From: Zelopaecilomyces penicillatus
Taxonomy: Eukaryota > Ascomycota > Sordariomycetes > Hypocreales > Pseudodiploosporaceae
Reading direction: 5' to 3'
Length of the DNA: 64,000 nt
Assembly: GCA_005765155.1 (NCBI GenBank)
Contig: VCCP01000004.1
Coordinates: 2,666,001 to 2,730,000 of the forward strand
Below, in pieces: positions 13,641-25,522 of the stretch (position 1 is its first letter; each line of letters begins with the position of its first letter). The position numbers and the translations under genes were made by a program. The notes under the pieces were generated by a model that ran no database searches, was not told where the DNA came from, and was given only the letters and a program-made list of their open reading frames with translations.

Positions 13641-14285
13641 TGTTATTACTTAGTGCTGGTTGTTGCAGTTGCAATGGCTCCACCCGACCCTGCATGTAAA
13701 CGGTCACACAGCATACAAGATAGAGACGGCGCCAGATAGTGTTGCAGCGAGACTGTTTTGTCATTTCTGTTTTGCTCCTGTCTGCCCTCGGTCACATGTG
13801 GCCGTGGCGATGATGCTAATAATAATAATAAATACACTTCTTTGTCTAGAATCCCTGATTTCCGGCCCAGTTGGCATATCCGTGTGATTGATAAAAAAGC
13901 AAAGCCCATGAGTCCGCACAAAACGATTGTGAGCCCGCGCCCTAGTATATGTAACGCCTGTAATGCCGTGGTTCCGCCGCCCGATCCCAAAGTAACCGTA
14001 GTTAAAAACACAGGTACAGACAGCACTCCAAATTGGCTGTCTGACAAAATGGGTATTTCGAAAAAAAACGCCACCCAAAATAGATGGCTTGCAAATGGTC
14101 GTCTCATTCCCAACTCTTGGAGTGTGAGCAACGTGACAGATCTGTCGGAGCTGTCTGAAAGAAAATAAAATTCAAAAACCCCCGCCGCGTGAATGCAATG
14201 CAGAATGGCATCCGCACAAAGTTGATTGGGGTTGGTCATGATAAATGTTTCCGGAGCTGCGTCAAGCCAGGAGGGGTCATGTCTC
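13641..14285 (-). other. 3' flank of the GATA-factor gene
   Basis: This is the probable 3' UTR and terminator region of the nsdD-like gene. It contains a 197-codon open frame on the same strand (14239 down to 13646) and a 136-codon frame on the other strand. Neither resembles a known family, and both have noncoding-like composition (low charge, scattered Leu/Phe/Ser), so I treat them as chance. Confidence 0.45.
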
Positions 14286-15667
14286 TCAACTCCTCTCCTC
14301 AGTCTTCGGTCGCAGTGACCTTGCCTCGAGTTGACGTTTCCTCTCTAGCTTGGCGTAATGAAGTCCACATGCGTTGCAGAGAGTTCTGGCACCATCGGGG
14401 CCGCGTCTCCATTCAGGAGTGTCGATGCGGTTGCAGCTGTGGCATCGGCCAGGGGGGGCAGCTCGCTGTGCATTTATTGTTAGCGCCTGGGCTCTTATAT
14501 AAAAGACTTGCAGAGAGGGAGAACTTACACCTCGACGCTTCTTGACCTCGGCAATGCCGTATTGAGGCTTGATGCCATCGCCATACATTTGCACATCCTG
14601 ATCCTCATCATAGGGTCCCTTGACCTTGGCACCCTCACGAGCTCGCTCACTTTGAATAGAAGCGACAATGACTTCCCTGACTTGCTCCAGAGAGCGTTTG
14701 AGATACTCAACATTGTGGAGCATCTCGCCGACTTCACGCTCCGTGGGTAGCCTCTCGGGAATTGGTTGAGGTCCGTGCTGTTCTTGGGCTATTCTTCCAT
14801 ATGCTTCAGCAAAATTGAAGACAGTCCGTGAGCAAGATCCAATCTGTTCCATGATTGTTAGATGAGAGTGTCCAAATGATTAGATATGCATCGTAATAAA
14901 CTAACCCTAGTAAGTGCTTCGGTGTAGCTAAAGCTCTCGAATGGGGGCCGGGCCAATGGGGCCTCATAGCGTGCTCGAGCAGCATACTCTGCCTCTTCAT
15001 GATGAGATGGTCGGGAGTCAAACTGTCCAGGAATGTGTGGTGCAGCATGTCGCGGTGAGACCTGGTAAGGAGGGAGCGGCATCTGCCCAGGTGGAAGCTG
15101 GCCGGGTTGGTAAGGAGCCGATGTAGGCATTGGTGGAGGCTGTGAGTAGGCACCGTTCATTTGCCGTGGGTCAGTTGGCTTTGGAGGCTCCTGCATGTGA
15201 TGGGGAGGCATCTCTGATTTCGTCGGGGGAGTTGGCCGGCGATCAGTCACCGGTGGTAGGCCAGGCCGGCCATTGAAGGGCGGTCTCGGGGAGCCTGAAA
15301 AGGCGGGCAATGTGTCTTGTCGAGGAGGGAAAGAAGCCGAGTGGTGGTGAGGCGGAGAAGGGTGTTTGTCGCTCTCGGAATACTGGCGAGCAGATGCTGG
15401 CGTGAATGGCGACGGCAAGCCGGAGCTTGACTGCAAATTAGGATGTGCTGGTTGAGGGTACTGGCCAGGCCGTGTGCCCGAGATGACCTCGGAAATGGAT
15501 GGCAGAGACTGGCGGGTCGAGGACTCGCTGTCGTCAGATGCTCTCCGGGGCTCGGGAGTGATCATGTTGGCGACGCTCGCACTGGATGACGGATGCGAGT
15601 AGTTTGATGGGTAAGAAGATTGAGGCTGGTAATGAGCACTAGGAGGGAGGACGCTGGCTGCTGCCAT
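14286..15667 (-). CDS. nsdD: NsdD/SUB-1-type GATA zinc-finger transcription factor
   Basis: The model has three exons: 15667-14906, 14843-14529 and 14465-14286. It gives 418 residues. The introns (62 and 63 nt) have GTTAGT/CAG and GTAAGT/CAG borders, with CTAAC branch points. The start ATG sits in GCCATGG and has an in-frame TGA 24 bases upstream. Residues 1-240 are Pro/Ser/Gln-rich and disordered. A conserved block spanning the first junction (SYTEALTRIGSCSR) leads into a helical stretch near 280-312. The C-terminal finger is C367-X2-C370-X18-C389-X2-C392 (type IVb), with TPEWRRGPDG and LCNACGLHYAKL, followed by basic residues. This layout is that of Aspergillus NsdD, Neurospora SUB-1 and Fusarium Csm1, nuclear regulators of sexual development, conidiation and secondary metabolism. 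The last intron is a multiple of three without stops. The gene is isolated in a very large spacer. Confidence 0.93.
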
Positions 15668-15850
15668 GGCAGGCTGATCCAAGGAGGTCGGTCAATGGGT
15701 CTTGAGTAGTTGTAGTGGTGAGGTGTTGTCACAGTGGTGGTTTCTGCGGCGGTAGCTGTAGTCACTATGGTGGTGGTGATGAAGAAGGAGAGACGGCAAA
15801 GACGATGATGATGAAGAGGAAGTGGGAGGAAAATAACAGAGGTTGTGGAT
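15668..15850 (-). promoter_or_regulatory. Putative core promoter / 5' leader of nsdD
   Basis: Read on the minus strand, 15840-15765 is strongly pyrimidine-rich (CTTCCTCTTCATCATC and similar), lying about 100-170 bases upstream of the ATG. This matches the CT-rich region commonly found at fungal transcription starts. The real leader may extend further, since nsdD genes are known for long 5' leaders and multiple transcripts. Confidence 0.3.
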
Positions 15851-16483
15851 GGGGTTCAGATCTATAGAAGTAGAAAAGCGACACCTGCCAGGTGCGAGGG
15901 GGGGGGCGGCCATGTTCATATGGGGGTGAAGACAAGCAGTCCAGGTTGGTAGCGGCTGGCTGGTAGGAGGAATGCAGAGTGTGTGTAGAGCGTGTGCAGT
16001 ACCACGGCATGTACCTTTTTTTTTTGCAGGGCCCCGGTGTCGCCCACCCCCCGGAGCGTGTGGCAAGAGAACCGGGTGCTGAGAGGGGGTACGTATATGC
16101 GATGCTGGGTTAGGATCTGGCGCAATTTAGGGCCGTAGATACATCTGCCTTGGCAGATAGGCTAGCACTCACGCTGGGTCGACGACAGATGGCGACTAGC
16201 AGGCTAGCGCTCGTGTGCTTCCCGCACGCTCGGATAGCACTGTTGATACTACGTACATCCAGTGGTCGAAGTGCCTGTATTTATGGGGTTGAACAACGAT
16301 GTGCCAGCACAGATGCGCCTGACGACAACCTGCAATCTTCCACAAGGCCAGCTCATCAAACGCAACCAGGGACGAAGACGAAGAGGCGGCAGCAGCAGCA
16401 GGTAGCAACAACAGGCGTAGGATGATTCAGTAATGATGATTATCAAGGACGAATGGATGAGCCACAGTGACGGACCCCGACCT

Positions 16484-16500
16484 GGGCTAGGACGGGGGCT
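16484..16500. repeat. 17-bp repeat flanking nsdD, copy 2
   Basis: Identical in all 17 bases and in orientation to 11436-11452. It lies about 0.8 kb upstream of the nsdD start codon. Confidence 0.8.
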
Positions 16501-18460
16501 CCAGGCAAGATCTAACGCAAGACCGCGTGGTGGCGTTTGTGATGAATGATTGAAGCTGTGGTGTGCAACGAACGTACGGCTGCTAGGCACGAAGCACGTA
16601 TAGTGCCGGTACGAATACAGCACAGTACAGCATAGCACAGCACATGTTGGTAGCGTGGGCTCAGCTTGGCCAATGGGTCGGGGTCTGGAGATATCCTTCA
16701 GATGCCTCCCTCTCATCCCCCCCATGTCGGCCTCGACCAGATGCGTGTGGGTGGGCCCAGCCTAGAAATCCGCGGCACTGGATTGCACTTGTCTTTGAGT
16801 CGAAGCTAGTGAGGTTGGCGGGCGGTCGGATACAACGTGGTGGGAGGGAGGCAAAGCACCAGGAACAGCTTGGGCGTGAGCCTAGCACCGTATGGAATCA
16901 GAGAGGGTGTGGAGGAACGGAGTGGGAGCCACGCCTCAGCGCTGGGTGCAGACTCCCTGCCTGGTGGCTCTGGGGGAGGGGGTGGCCTTGGCCAGTGGTG
17001 GTCAGTGGCCTCCACTGTCCTTTATTAGGTATCTGTGCCCTTGACCATCCATGTACAGTGGTATAACGCCGTTTGTGCTGTATTAGTAGTGGGCGTCTTT
17101 GGTGCTGGGTAATTTACCACAGGACAAGGACGCAGGCCGAGTGCTTTTCGCCCACAGCTGCCAACCTGGGTACATTGCGCACCGATTCAATCGAGTCAGT
17201 CCTGTCCGATGTCTCTGTGGCCCGAGAGCCTGGCGATTGCCCTCTCGATGCAGGGACTGGTGTGGTGAAAGAAGAGAAATGGAAGAGGAACGGAATCTAG
17301 CCAGAGCAGTAACAAGGTGGGTTGGCTGGCCTTTGGTGCAATAATGCACCTATAGTACCTTCCTCAATGAACACCTCTGCGCAAGGTCCTACCTACCCTA
17401 AGGCACTTACGGTACGTTGCCTGCCTTCCTTGGTTGAAGTTGTTATGGATATATACGTACTGCGAGTAGTAATAACACTGCTGTTGCAGTGTTTAGTCGA
17501 GATACAAGGATACTGATGCCTTCAAGCCTCTCCTGTAGACAACAAGATCCAGACTCAATATTTTTCCTTGCAAAGAAGGTTCTGGCAACTGCTAGCTCAT
17601 GAGACTGGTCATGGACCGTAACCATTCTCCATGAGCGAAATGCTTCTTTTAGCCGAATATAGTTACCACTACCACAGCACACTAGATCAGATACGAAAAT
17701 GGGCAAACAATAACAATACACCAGGTCCGCTCTCCCACGATATGATGCCTGCCACCACCTTATTCCTCACTGCACTTATTAATTAATCAGATATTACAGC
17801 TTCCCGAAAGGGACACACCGCATCCTCGTTGCCTTCCCATCTGGCCGCAACCCAGTACCAGCTATGGGAATGGCCAGATGCTTGCCTGCCCCATCACGAT
17901 CACATCACCTCACGCGACTGTAGCCACATCATTCTCTCTGGCAGTTGTTTGAATCGGGCCAAGGCAAGGCAATGCATGCATGCATGGGTCACGGACTGGG
18001 ACGCATGTCGATATATGGTCACGAACATGCGTGTGAAACGATCTCTGGACGGAGCTCGCTCCGGAACTTGACAGTTGATGCATTCTGCTTCGTTCTAGAC
18101 GCCGGTTGACTATCCATCGCCCGTGGACGCCACAGCCAACTAAGCCACCCATACTTGTCATGTCGAAACATCCGTAAACCAACATAGCACGCGGCCCTCA
18201 ATGCATACAGGCGGAGGCGCTGCGGGCTTATCCAGCGGCCGTTTGAATTTGGGTTTGGGACGTCTGCCAGCTATCGACGGGCCCCCATACACGGCCACAA
18301 GGCTTGGTGGGTGGTTACACTAACAACACAACGATCCCTATACCGGTGAGAAAAGTCAAGAAGTAGGCTGGGGGATGATGGCATGATGATATGCCCAGCA
18401 GCGAAGCTGAAGGAACTGCTGCATCTGTGATCAGTAGACTGGAATCCCGCCCCCTCTCGC

Positions 18461-18488
18461 CTGCAGCAGCAGCAGCAGCAGCAGCAGG
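18461..18488. repeat. (CAG)n trinucleotide tract
   Basis: About eight to nine GCA/CAG units in non-coding sequence upstream of nsdD. Confidence 0.9.
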
Positions 18489-21400
18489 AGTAACAACAAC
18501 AATAACAACTCATATATCTGTACAAAGTGGTATAGCGGAGCACGCAACACTACCGGGGCTTTGCAGACTTTTGCAGTGGGGAACTATTCTCAAGAATTGA
18601 AGTGGTTCTGGCAAAAACTGTGGGTGCGCGCATATTGTTGACGGGCGCACTAGAGATGCCATATAATGGACAAGAGAGAGAAAGTGTGTGAGGAGTAGAG
18701 AAAGAGACAAATAAAGAGGCAGGGGCTCGTACTATACCTCATACTCATGCTCCGATCTTGACCAACCACTCCCCCAAACGGAGTGCCTGCACCGCCATGC
18801 TAACTGGTATAAGCATTTCCTGTCACTTGTCAAACATGCTACCACTGTATCTGTATCTCGCGATGCCCGGGTGGGGAGCGGAGGCGAGGAGAGTGGGTTT
18901 TCGTCGAGGAGGGGACGGGGGGCAGGAAAACGGTCACAAATCGATTAATCTCGGGGCGCCAAGATGGGAAGAGGAGGGGATCTGACACCTTTGTGGAAAA
19001 AGCTCCCGTTGCACCTCGTGCGAACCAACATACCGGGGTCATGGACGAGGGCATATGGCATGCTATGCTCTGTCGATTCCAAGTCCAATCCAACCCCTCC
19101 CCCAAAGGCACGAGTTCATACAGATACAGGCACAGAGAGGAAGTAGGTGGACTTGAGGCTGTTACGACTATGCACCAAAGTACGGAGTATCGCTGCAAGC
19201 AACGGCTGGCATGCCAGGTACTCGACCTGTCACACACGACCCCGATCTACCGGTTGACTTAGCGACGGCCGCAGCCCACGGCTTACCAAAGCCCTGCAGC
19301 AGCCAAGCATGACACCGGTCACTGTCTGTTCAGCACGTTGCTTTCTCTCTCTCTCTCTCCAGCCGGCGACGGCCCCCCCCAGATAGCTGGAGATGAGCGA
19401 GATGGGAGAGATTGGGGTGGTGGTGGGGTGCATGTCAAACTGCTGGGGAGGGCGTGCAGAAACGGGAGGCCACAGGAAGTCCCAAGAGGGAAAGGCGGCA
19501 GCCGGGAGTCGAGGTGCAGGGAACAACAGCTGTCACTCTTGCTTGGATGCTGCTGCTGACTGGATAGCTACCCGACGTCACAGAGCCAAACTGCCTGGAG
19601 ATGCCACCTTGCGATGGCACCTGAGATGCCTGGAGAGACCTGGAGGCGGCCACTGGTTCCGGCAAGATGGCGGCAGGGTCGAGAGCAGCCACAGCACAGC
19701 ATAGCACAGCACAGCACAGCACAACACAGCACCCACAGCACATGCATCAAGTAGTATGTATGTACATGCCAGATCACCCACCAGCGCGGTCCCGCACAGG
19801 TACCTTCCAGTCTCCGCTGGCCCCCTGAGGGCTGGGCTTGAGGCTCGACGTCGTGGCAGTGGCGATTGTGAGAATGGCCCTGGGGGATTTGCCAGATAGC
19901 CCCGTCGACCCAATCTCACCCAGATGATGGGTCGGATCACGATTTGCGGTGGATCTTGATCACGCCAGGCCTAGCCCAGCAAGCCCGGGTCTAAGCCAGT
20001 TCTGACCCCAGTCATGGCCCAGTAGTACCTTCCACACGCCGCCCGCTACGTGCTTGGCACTCGCTCATTTTCTCACGATCCTCTGATTCCGGTCTCGCTC
20101 AGTGCTCGCGCTCACACTCACTCTTGCTCCCTCAACCCTCGTCGCTCCCCCATCATTTGAAGTGTTTTGCCTTTTGCTGGCCTGTGGCGCACGCCATGCC
20201 CAGACCCATGTCACCGCCCACCTGTCTGCCCACCCATTTGCTCCTTGTCGACCAGGACTCATTGGCTGTTGCGCCGTGCGGTGCTTGCACAGCAGGGCAT
20301 CCGTCTCACGGCCCATGGATAAGTGAGTGCCAAAGCAGAGAGCGAGAGAAAGAAACTGCTGGCTGATGCATCGCAGATGTGGCCTAACACTCCTCCAGCT
20401 GTGTGGTGTTGGAGAGAGAAAGTGAAACGAACAGCAACGCTCGCCATGTGATCGATTTGGTGGCCACACCACACACACTTTTTCGTTTCCATCGCACACA
20501 TTACGCGCACGCATGCATGCAGGGCGTATCGTGATTCCCATGTCGGCCACGATCTCTCTCCTGGATACGATACGATGCTAGCGGCACGGATACGATTCGA
20601 TTGGAGACGCGACGTTGGCCTGGTCGGTGAGCAGTGCTCAGACCCGCTCTCCCACACTCATGCCCCCAGTCAAAGCCAATCGTCTTGGCCGTTTCCAGCA
20701 TTTGCTTGGCCTGGCGACCTAGCCCATCGTACGAGTGCTACCGCGACATGTACCTTTTTTCTTGACGGTTGACAGAATTATCTGTGGGCCTCCACCCCAG
20801 AGCGTGTTCTTCACCATCGCAGCCAACACTGTCACGCATAAGCCAGCTGGGACATGTATGGTATCATTATATCCAGCACCGCCCGCTTGCTGGTTTTTCT
20901 CTTGCATGATTATTCCAAGATGTGCAATTATGGCGCTTCACGTTTCTGTTGGAACGACCATTTCCAACACGTACATGCGCAATAGTTATAGCACAGGTCC
21001 GGGCGACCTGCTTGTTCCTCTCCATGCCTGACAGTCACCACCGTGTGCCCACGAGCAGGGCGTTCCCAGAGCCACACAGACGGGCATCTCTTCTTCTGGC
21101 TAGCACTCTGCGCACCTACCACTCTTAGATTGCGATCTCTCCCCCTGTCGTCCCGCCGAGCCCCTTCGTCATCACCCTTCGGCGAACTCTTACTGGAGCC
21201 CAAAGGCCCCCAAACGGCCCATCGTGCGCGGAAACAGCCGTCAGCCTGTTTCTCAGCACCCCCCCCCCAAGAATAATTATGATGAGAAAGCTGCGTACTG
21301 CACCACACGGAGGGTGTGTGCGAGCACGAATTGCTAGCCGTAGCCAAATGGAGAGAGTCATGGCTGGCTAGTGGCTAGCATCCGCCATTCCGCGTCAGGC

Positions 21401-24400
21401 GGGCAACTCCTTCATCCCAATCGACTGGAAACCGAACCTGTATGGAGTAAGTGCAGCAGGGCCTACCCAACGCCCCGCGAGGTTCCACTCAATGAACCAT
21501 GTGCTTTTTATTTTTTAATACTGCTCGCTCATCCGTCGTTGGATAGCAAAGACTTGTGGATATTGACAAGGGCGCAATTGCATGCCTGCACGAAGGACTG
21601 TACAGTACAGCTTTTCCTATGAGCCCACAAAAATACAGAAGGTAGATGAGAAGCCAGAGGTTCAAGGAGGGTGGACCTGGTGTGCGATTGGGCCATCCAT
21701 AGCTGCTGTGGCAGGAGATGTCATTGGCGCATCACGCATCCATTTGGCTCTACACGTCAAAGGCTTTGCCAGATCTCTGCCTCTAAATCACTCTTCAAAC
21801 CCGCTTCATACGGCGTGTCAATGTTCATAAAAAAAATTGTTTGGTACGGTTATTTAGCCTCAATCTCTGTTGTGCAAATCATACTGCACGCACACATGTG
21901 CTTTACAAAGCGCAGAGTAATGGTACACGAGCACTAGATACGAGACAAAGGAGTGTCGCATCCCCTCCCCGTATCATTTCTGGTGTGTTGTTACTCAATT
22001 TGCCTGGGGCGATTCGGAGATTTTAATCTATTCAAGCATGAGGGAATCTGGTGGTCGTGTGCAGTGAGCCGAATCGTGTGCGTGGCAGTACGACACGAGA
22101 CATGGGTTGCTTGTGCTGTTTGTGGAAGACAATATCGTCCTCCTGGCATTCACCTCATATGTCAATGATGGTCGCTGCCGAACATAGGAAGACAAAAGTC
22201 AACTCATATCATGGTTTCGTAGCACTCCGGACCGTGCAGCGTCGTTCCTCGATTAGTTTGGGCGATCGGCGGTAGTGATGCGCATAATGTGTCCTAGAAT
22301 GGGAGGCTGATTGATATCCAACTGTTGGCTGTAAAGACCTCTTACTGTAACTTGATAACTGACGTTGATTGGAGGGGGGGTTCAGTCACAGCACTGTTCC
22401 TGAAGATGGTAGTGGTGAGCGGGATTGAAGACGTTGTGATACAGAGTTTGCGAGCGATAGTAGCATGCAATACTAACCCCCCTGGGTGAACGGCGTTTTG
22501 GACCGAGCTTGCATCAGTCAATCACAATCAATCACCCAACGGCCGCCTACGGATATTCCATCGCCCGTCTTTTTGTCTCAGCAGGTACCCTGAGGTTCAA
22601 TGCACTTTGCTGCAGCCTCCCTTCGGCCCGCAATCAAGAAAGAAAGAAACAAAATGGCTGTCGTACAGCACAGGACACACAGGCCGACGAGCATTTTCAT
22701 TTTCGTCGCCCCGCTCTGTTGGCTACCCTTGTATGATGGATGCCGCCCCATGTTGTTGCCATCACATTATTATTATTATAATCCTGGCTCAGATAACGGT
22801 TCCCCCAGCGAAAGGTTGTTTTAGGCCCACGCAGTTTGGCATTGGTGTTTCCTGAAGAGAGGGGAAGGGGGGGATGAAAAAGAAAGTCTTCATCTGATTG
22901 AACTGACACTGGAACATTTTTCTTGACACAACGGGTTGGCTTTGGCATGAACTAACCCTCTGGCCCTGTTCCGGAACGACAGCTTCCCGAAGCCTGGGTT
23001 TAAATGAGCTTGACTCTCGGAGCCCCGGCTTCACAGGTGGCCAGCGCCGGTTGGACTGGAGCTGTGCCTGTCTCATTGCGGCCCCCACGTTTGTGGCCTG
23101 CCAGTGGCTCGTGTGTATTGTCTGCAAGGAACAGACAGTTGTAGTTCGTCGATACCAAGACAACAGAGTAATTCACGGGCCAGGAATAAACAAGACGAGA
23201 AAGAAAAAGTAGGTGAAGCCCTGCCTTTCTTCTGTGGTGTGGGGTGTGTGCTCTTGTGTCTGTCTAACCGCACAGACAAGAATGGAATGCGTTGTTCATA
23301 CATATGGACAACATCCAGCGCCAATCGTATGTAATGCAACGTATGTGCGGCGATCGAGTATCATCCTACATGCATCCTCTCTGGAGCAGGTCTAGTTGTA
23401 CGTTGTAACGTTCAAGGACCCCAGACATATCATTGGCCCCTCTAGTATCGCATCTGCGCTGTCACATCTCGCACGGCGATGGAAGAAAAGGCAACGGTCT
23501 GGGCGGGTGATGCATCTACGAAACGAAACAAAGAGGAAGCATGTCTCGTCCGGTGGCTTTCTTTCCTTCTCCATCTGTGATACATTATTATCCCATGCAG
23601 AAACTTGAACGAGTTCGTGTTTGTCAAGACACGACATGGGCCAACGCGCCTCTGCAAGACACGTGAATTGTTCTCAAGTTATGCCCCCCCCCCCCCTCTC
23701 TTTTCCACAACTGCTCTAGGGCAATATCACCCGCGTGGGAAACGCGCTTCTCTAGAAAGTTCGAACGTGAAGTGTCTGACGCTGGAAAGTGGACGGCAAT
23801 TAATTGATAGGTCTATTATATGAATCCCGGGACGGAAAGGCGGGGCCCCAACAACAAGAGGCGCCATGGGGCTTGATGGTCAAAGTCCGCCATGGTTTGT
23901 TGCTGTCGTTGGTCTGCTCACACACCAACTCAGGTTCTAGAATCAGGATTTTCACTATGACATGATTCGCCCAGTATGTGGAACTTTGTGCAGATATTTT
24001 GCGACACTATGGCAAACCCTCTTGTCTAGGTAGAGCCACTGAAAATACGTACAATATGTTAGTGACGGTCTCAGTCTGTGTCAGCCATGAGCTGATTATT
24101 GTGTTCAAAAAGACGCACCTACTAACTTACTACCGGAACCAGACTCCGATAGCCGAGAGTAGTCTGTTTTGGTGAAGTTGAGTTCTTTGACGCCCCGCCA
24201 ACAACCCCCAGGACTGGATTTGTTATATATGCAGTACTTTATGCTGCGAGATATAAATCGATGCACCGATTCGGGGTGGGTGGGATTGATGATGGGTTCT
24301 ATCAGTTCTCAAATGTGCGATGTTGTTGTTGGGGGGCGAATGCTACCCTTGGGCTCTTCTACAAGTCAATCACCTACAAGCGCCGGCCAGAATCGACGCA

Positions 24401-25490
24401 TATCCTCCTTGATGCTACGCACAGAGCAGCAGATCCGTTACATACGATGGCATACTGCTACTACAACTATGTTTGTTCTGGGGATGTATGATGTAACTTG
24501 TAGATGAATCCGACTAGTATGCAACGCGCTTACGCTGCCCTCCCCTCCCCTCTCTCCATTCCCGATACATGATGTGTTTTGCCATTGGATGTGGATTTTG
24601 TTAGTGATACGAAATTAGCGGTCCCCGCACCTCCTCTTTTCTATATGTATTTCATTTTATTACATGTACTCCTCCTCCTCCTCTTCCGAGTTTCCAAATA
24701 TGTGCGGTAAAGTGCAAAGATGGCGTGTTTTCTAGTGGCTGTCTAGTAACACTTCCATGGAAGAAAAAGAAGAAGAAGAAAGAAGGGGGGGGGAGGGGGG
24801 CTTAGCCGGCAACCGCTCGTAAGTAAGTTTTGCCATGACTCGTGTGGAATATTCTATCGGGTAACGAGATCAACAACTCCGAAATAGGAGGTGTGAAGGG
24901 AAAGGGCATCTACTTTTTATTAATGTTTCCTTAGTGTTCCCCTCTTTTTATCTTTTTTATAGCTTGGAGAGGATCTAAAATAACGCTCGATACGATGGAC
25001 GGGGGGGGGGAGATGAATGGATGTGGCTTCGTGGGGATCTCGAAACACACAGCGGGGAACGGAATAAGCCGCGTTTGTCGTATGAATTTTTAGAATTTTT
25101 AGATTTTGGTTTAAGCAACGGCAGATATTGAGTGCATTTTGATCGTTTATTATCAATTTCTGCATCTTTTTCTGCTAGGTTTTTTTTTTTTTTTTTCTTT
25201 TTTAAAAAAAAAAGTGACTCAAGGGTAGGTAGTATTTTTATAAAGTATCACGACATCATATCAGTTAGACTCGGTGTACAAAGGCATGTGTACCTTCCTA
25301 CCCCTGCACTGTGCACAATTACATCCCCCTCAAGCCTTTGCATGTTCCCCGTTTATAACACTCGCCAAACAAGGTTGTGGGGATGTGCTTTAAAAAATGA
25401 CAAAAATGCTATATGCTCTGCGTCTTCTCTTTCTCCTTCTGGACAGGGCCAATAGCTTCTTGAGACTTTTTTCTTATTCTCTTTCAACTT

Positions 25491-25492
<2 letters not shown>

Positions 25493-25520
<28 letters not shown>
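25493..25520. repeat. (ATC)n trinucleotide tract
   Basis: About nine CAT/ATC units in a row in non-coding DNA. Confidence 0.9.

Positions 25521-25522
<2 letters not shown>

Larger units (their letters stand above)
15851..24000. other. Gene-free DNA upstream of nsdD
   Basis: About 8 kb without a recognisable coding exon on either strand. ORFs up to 161 codons occur but overlap each other in several frames and look noncoding. Notable elements are the second copy of the 17-bp repeat (16484-16500), (CAG)n at about 18461-18488, an ACAGC/ATAGC-type tandem tract at 19690-19740, and TACGGAGTA at 19181-19189. The region is a candidate for distal control elements or a long untranslated leader of nsdD. 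Confidence 0.5.

Noticed and set aside
13646..14239. 197-codon minus-strand ORF just after nsdD
   Set aside because: It lies in the probable nsdD 3' UTR, has a competing 136-codon frame on the other strand, and its length is within chance expectation.
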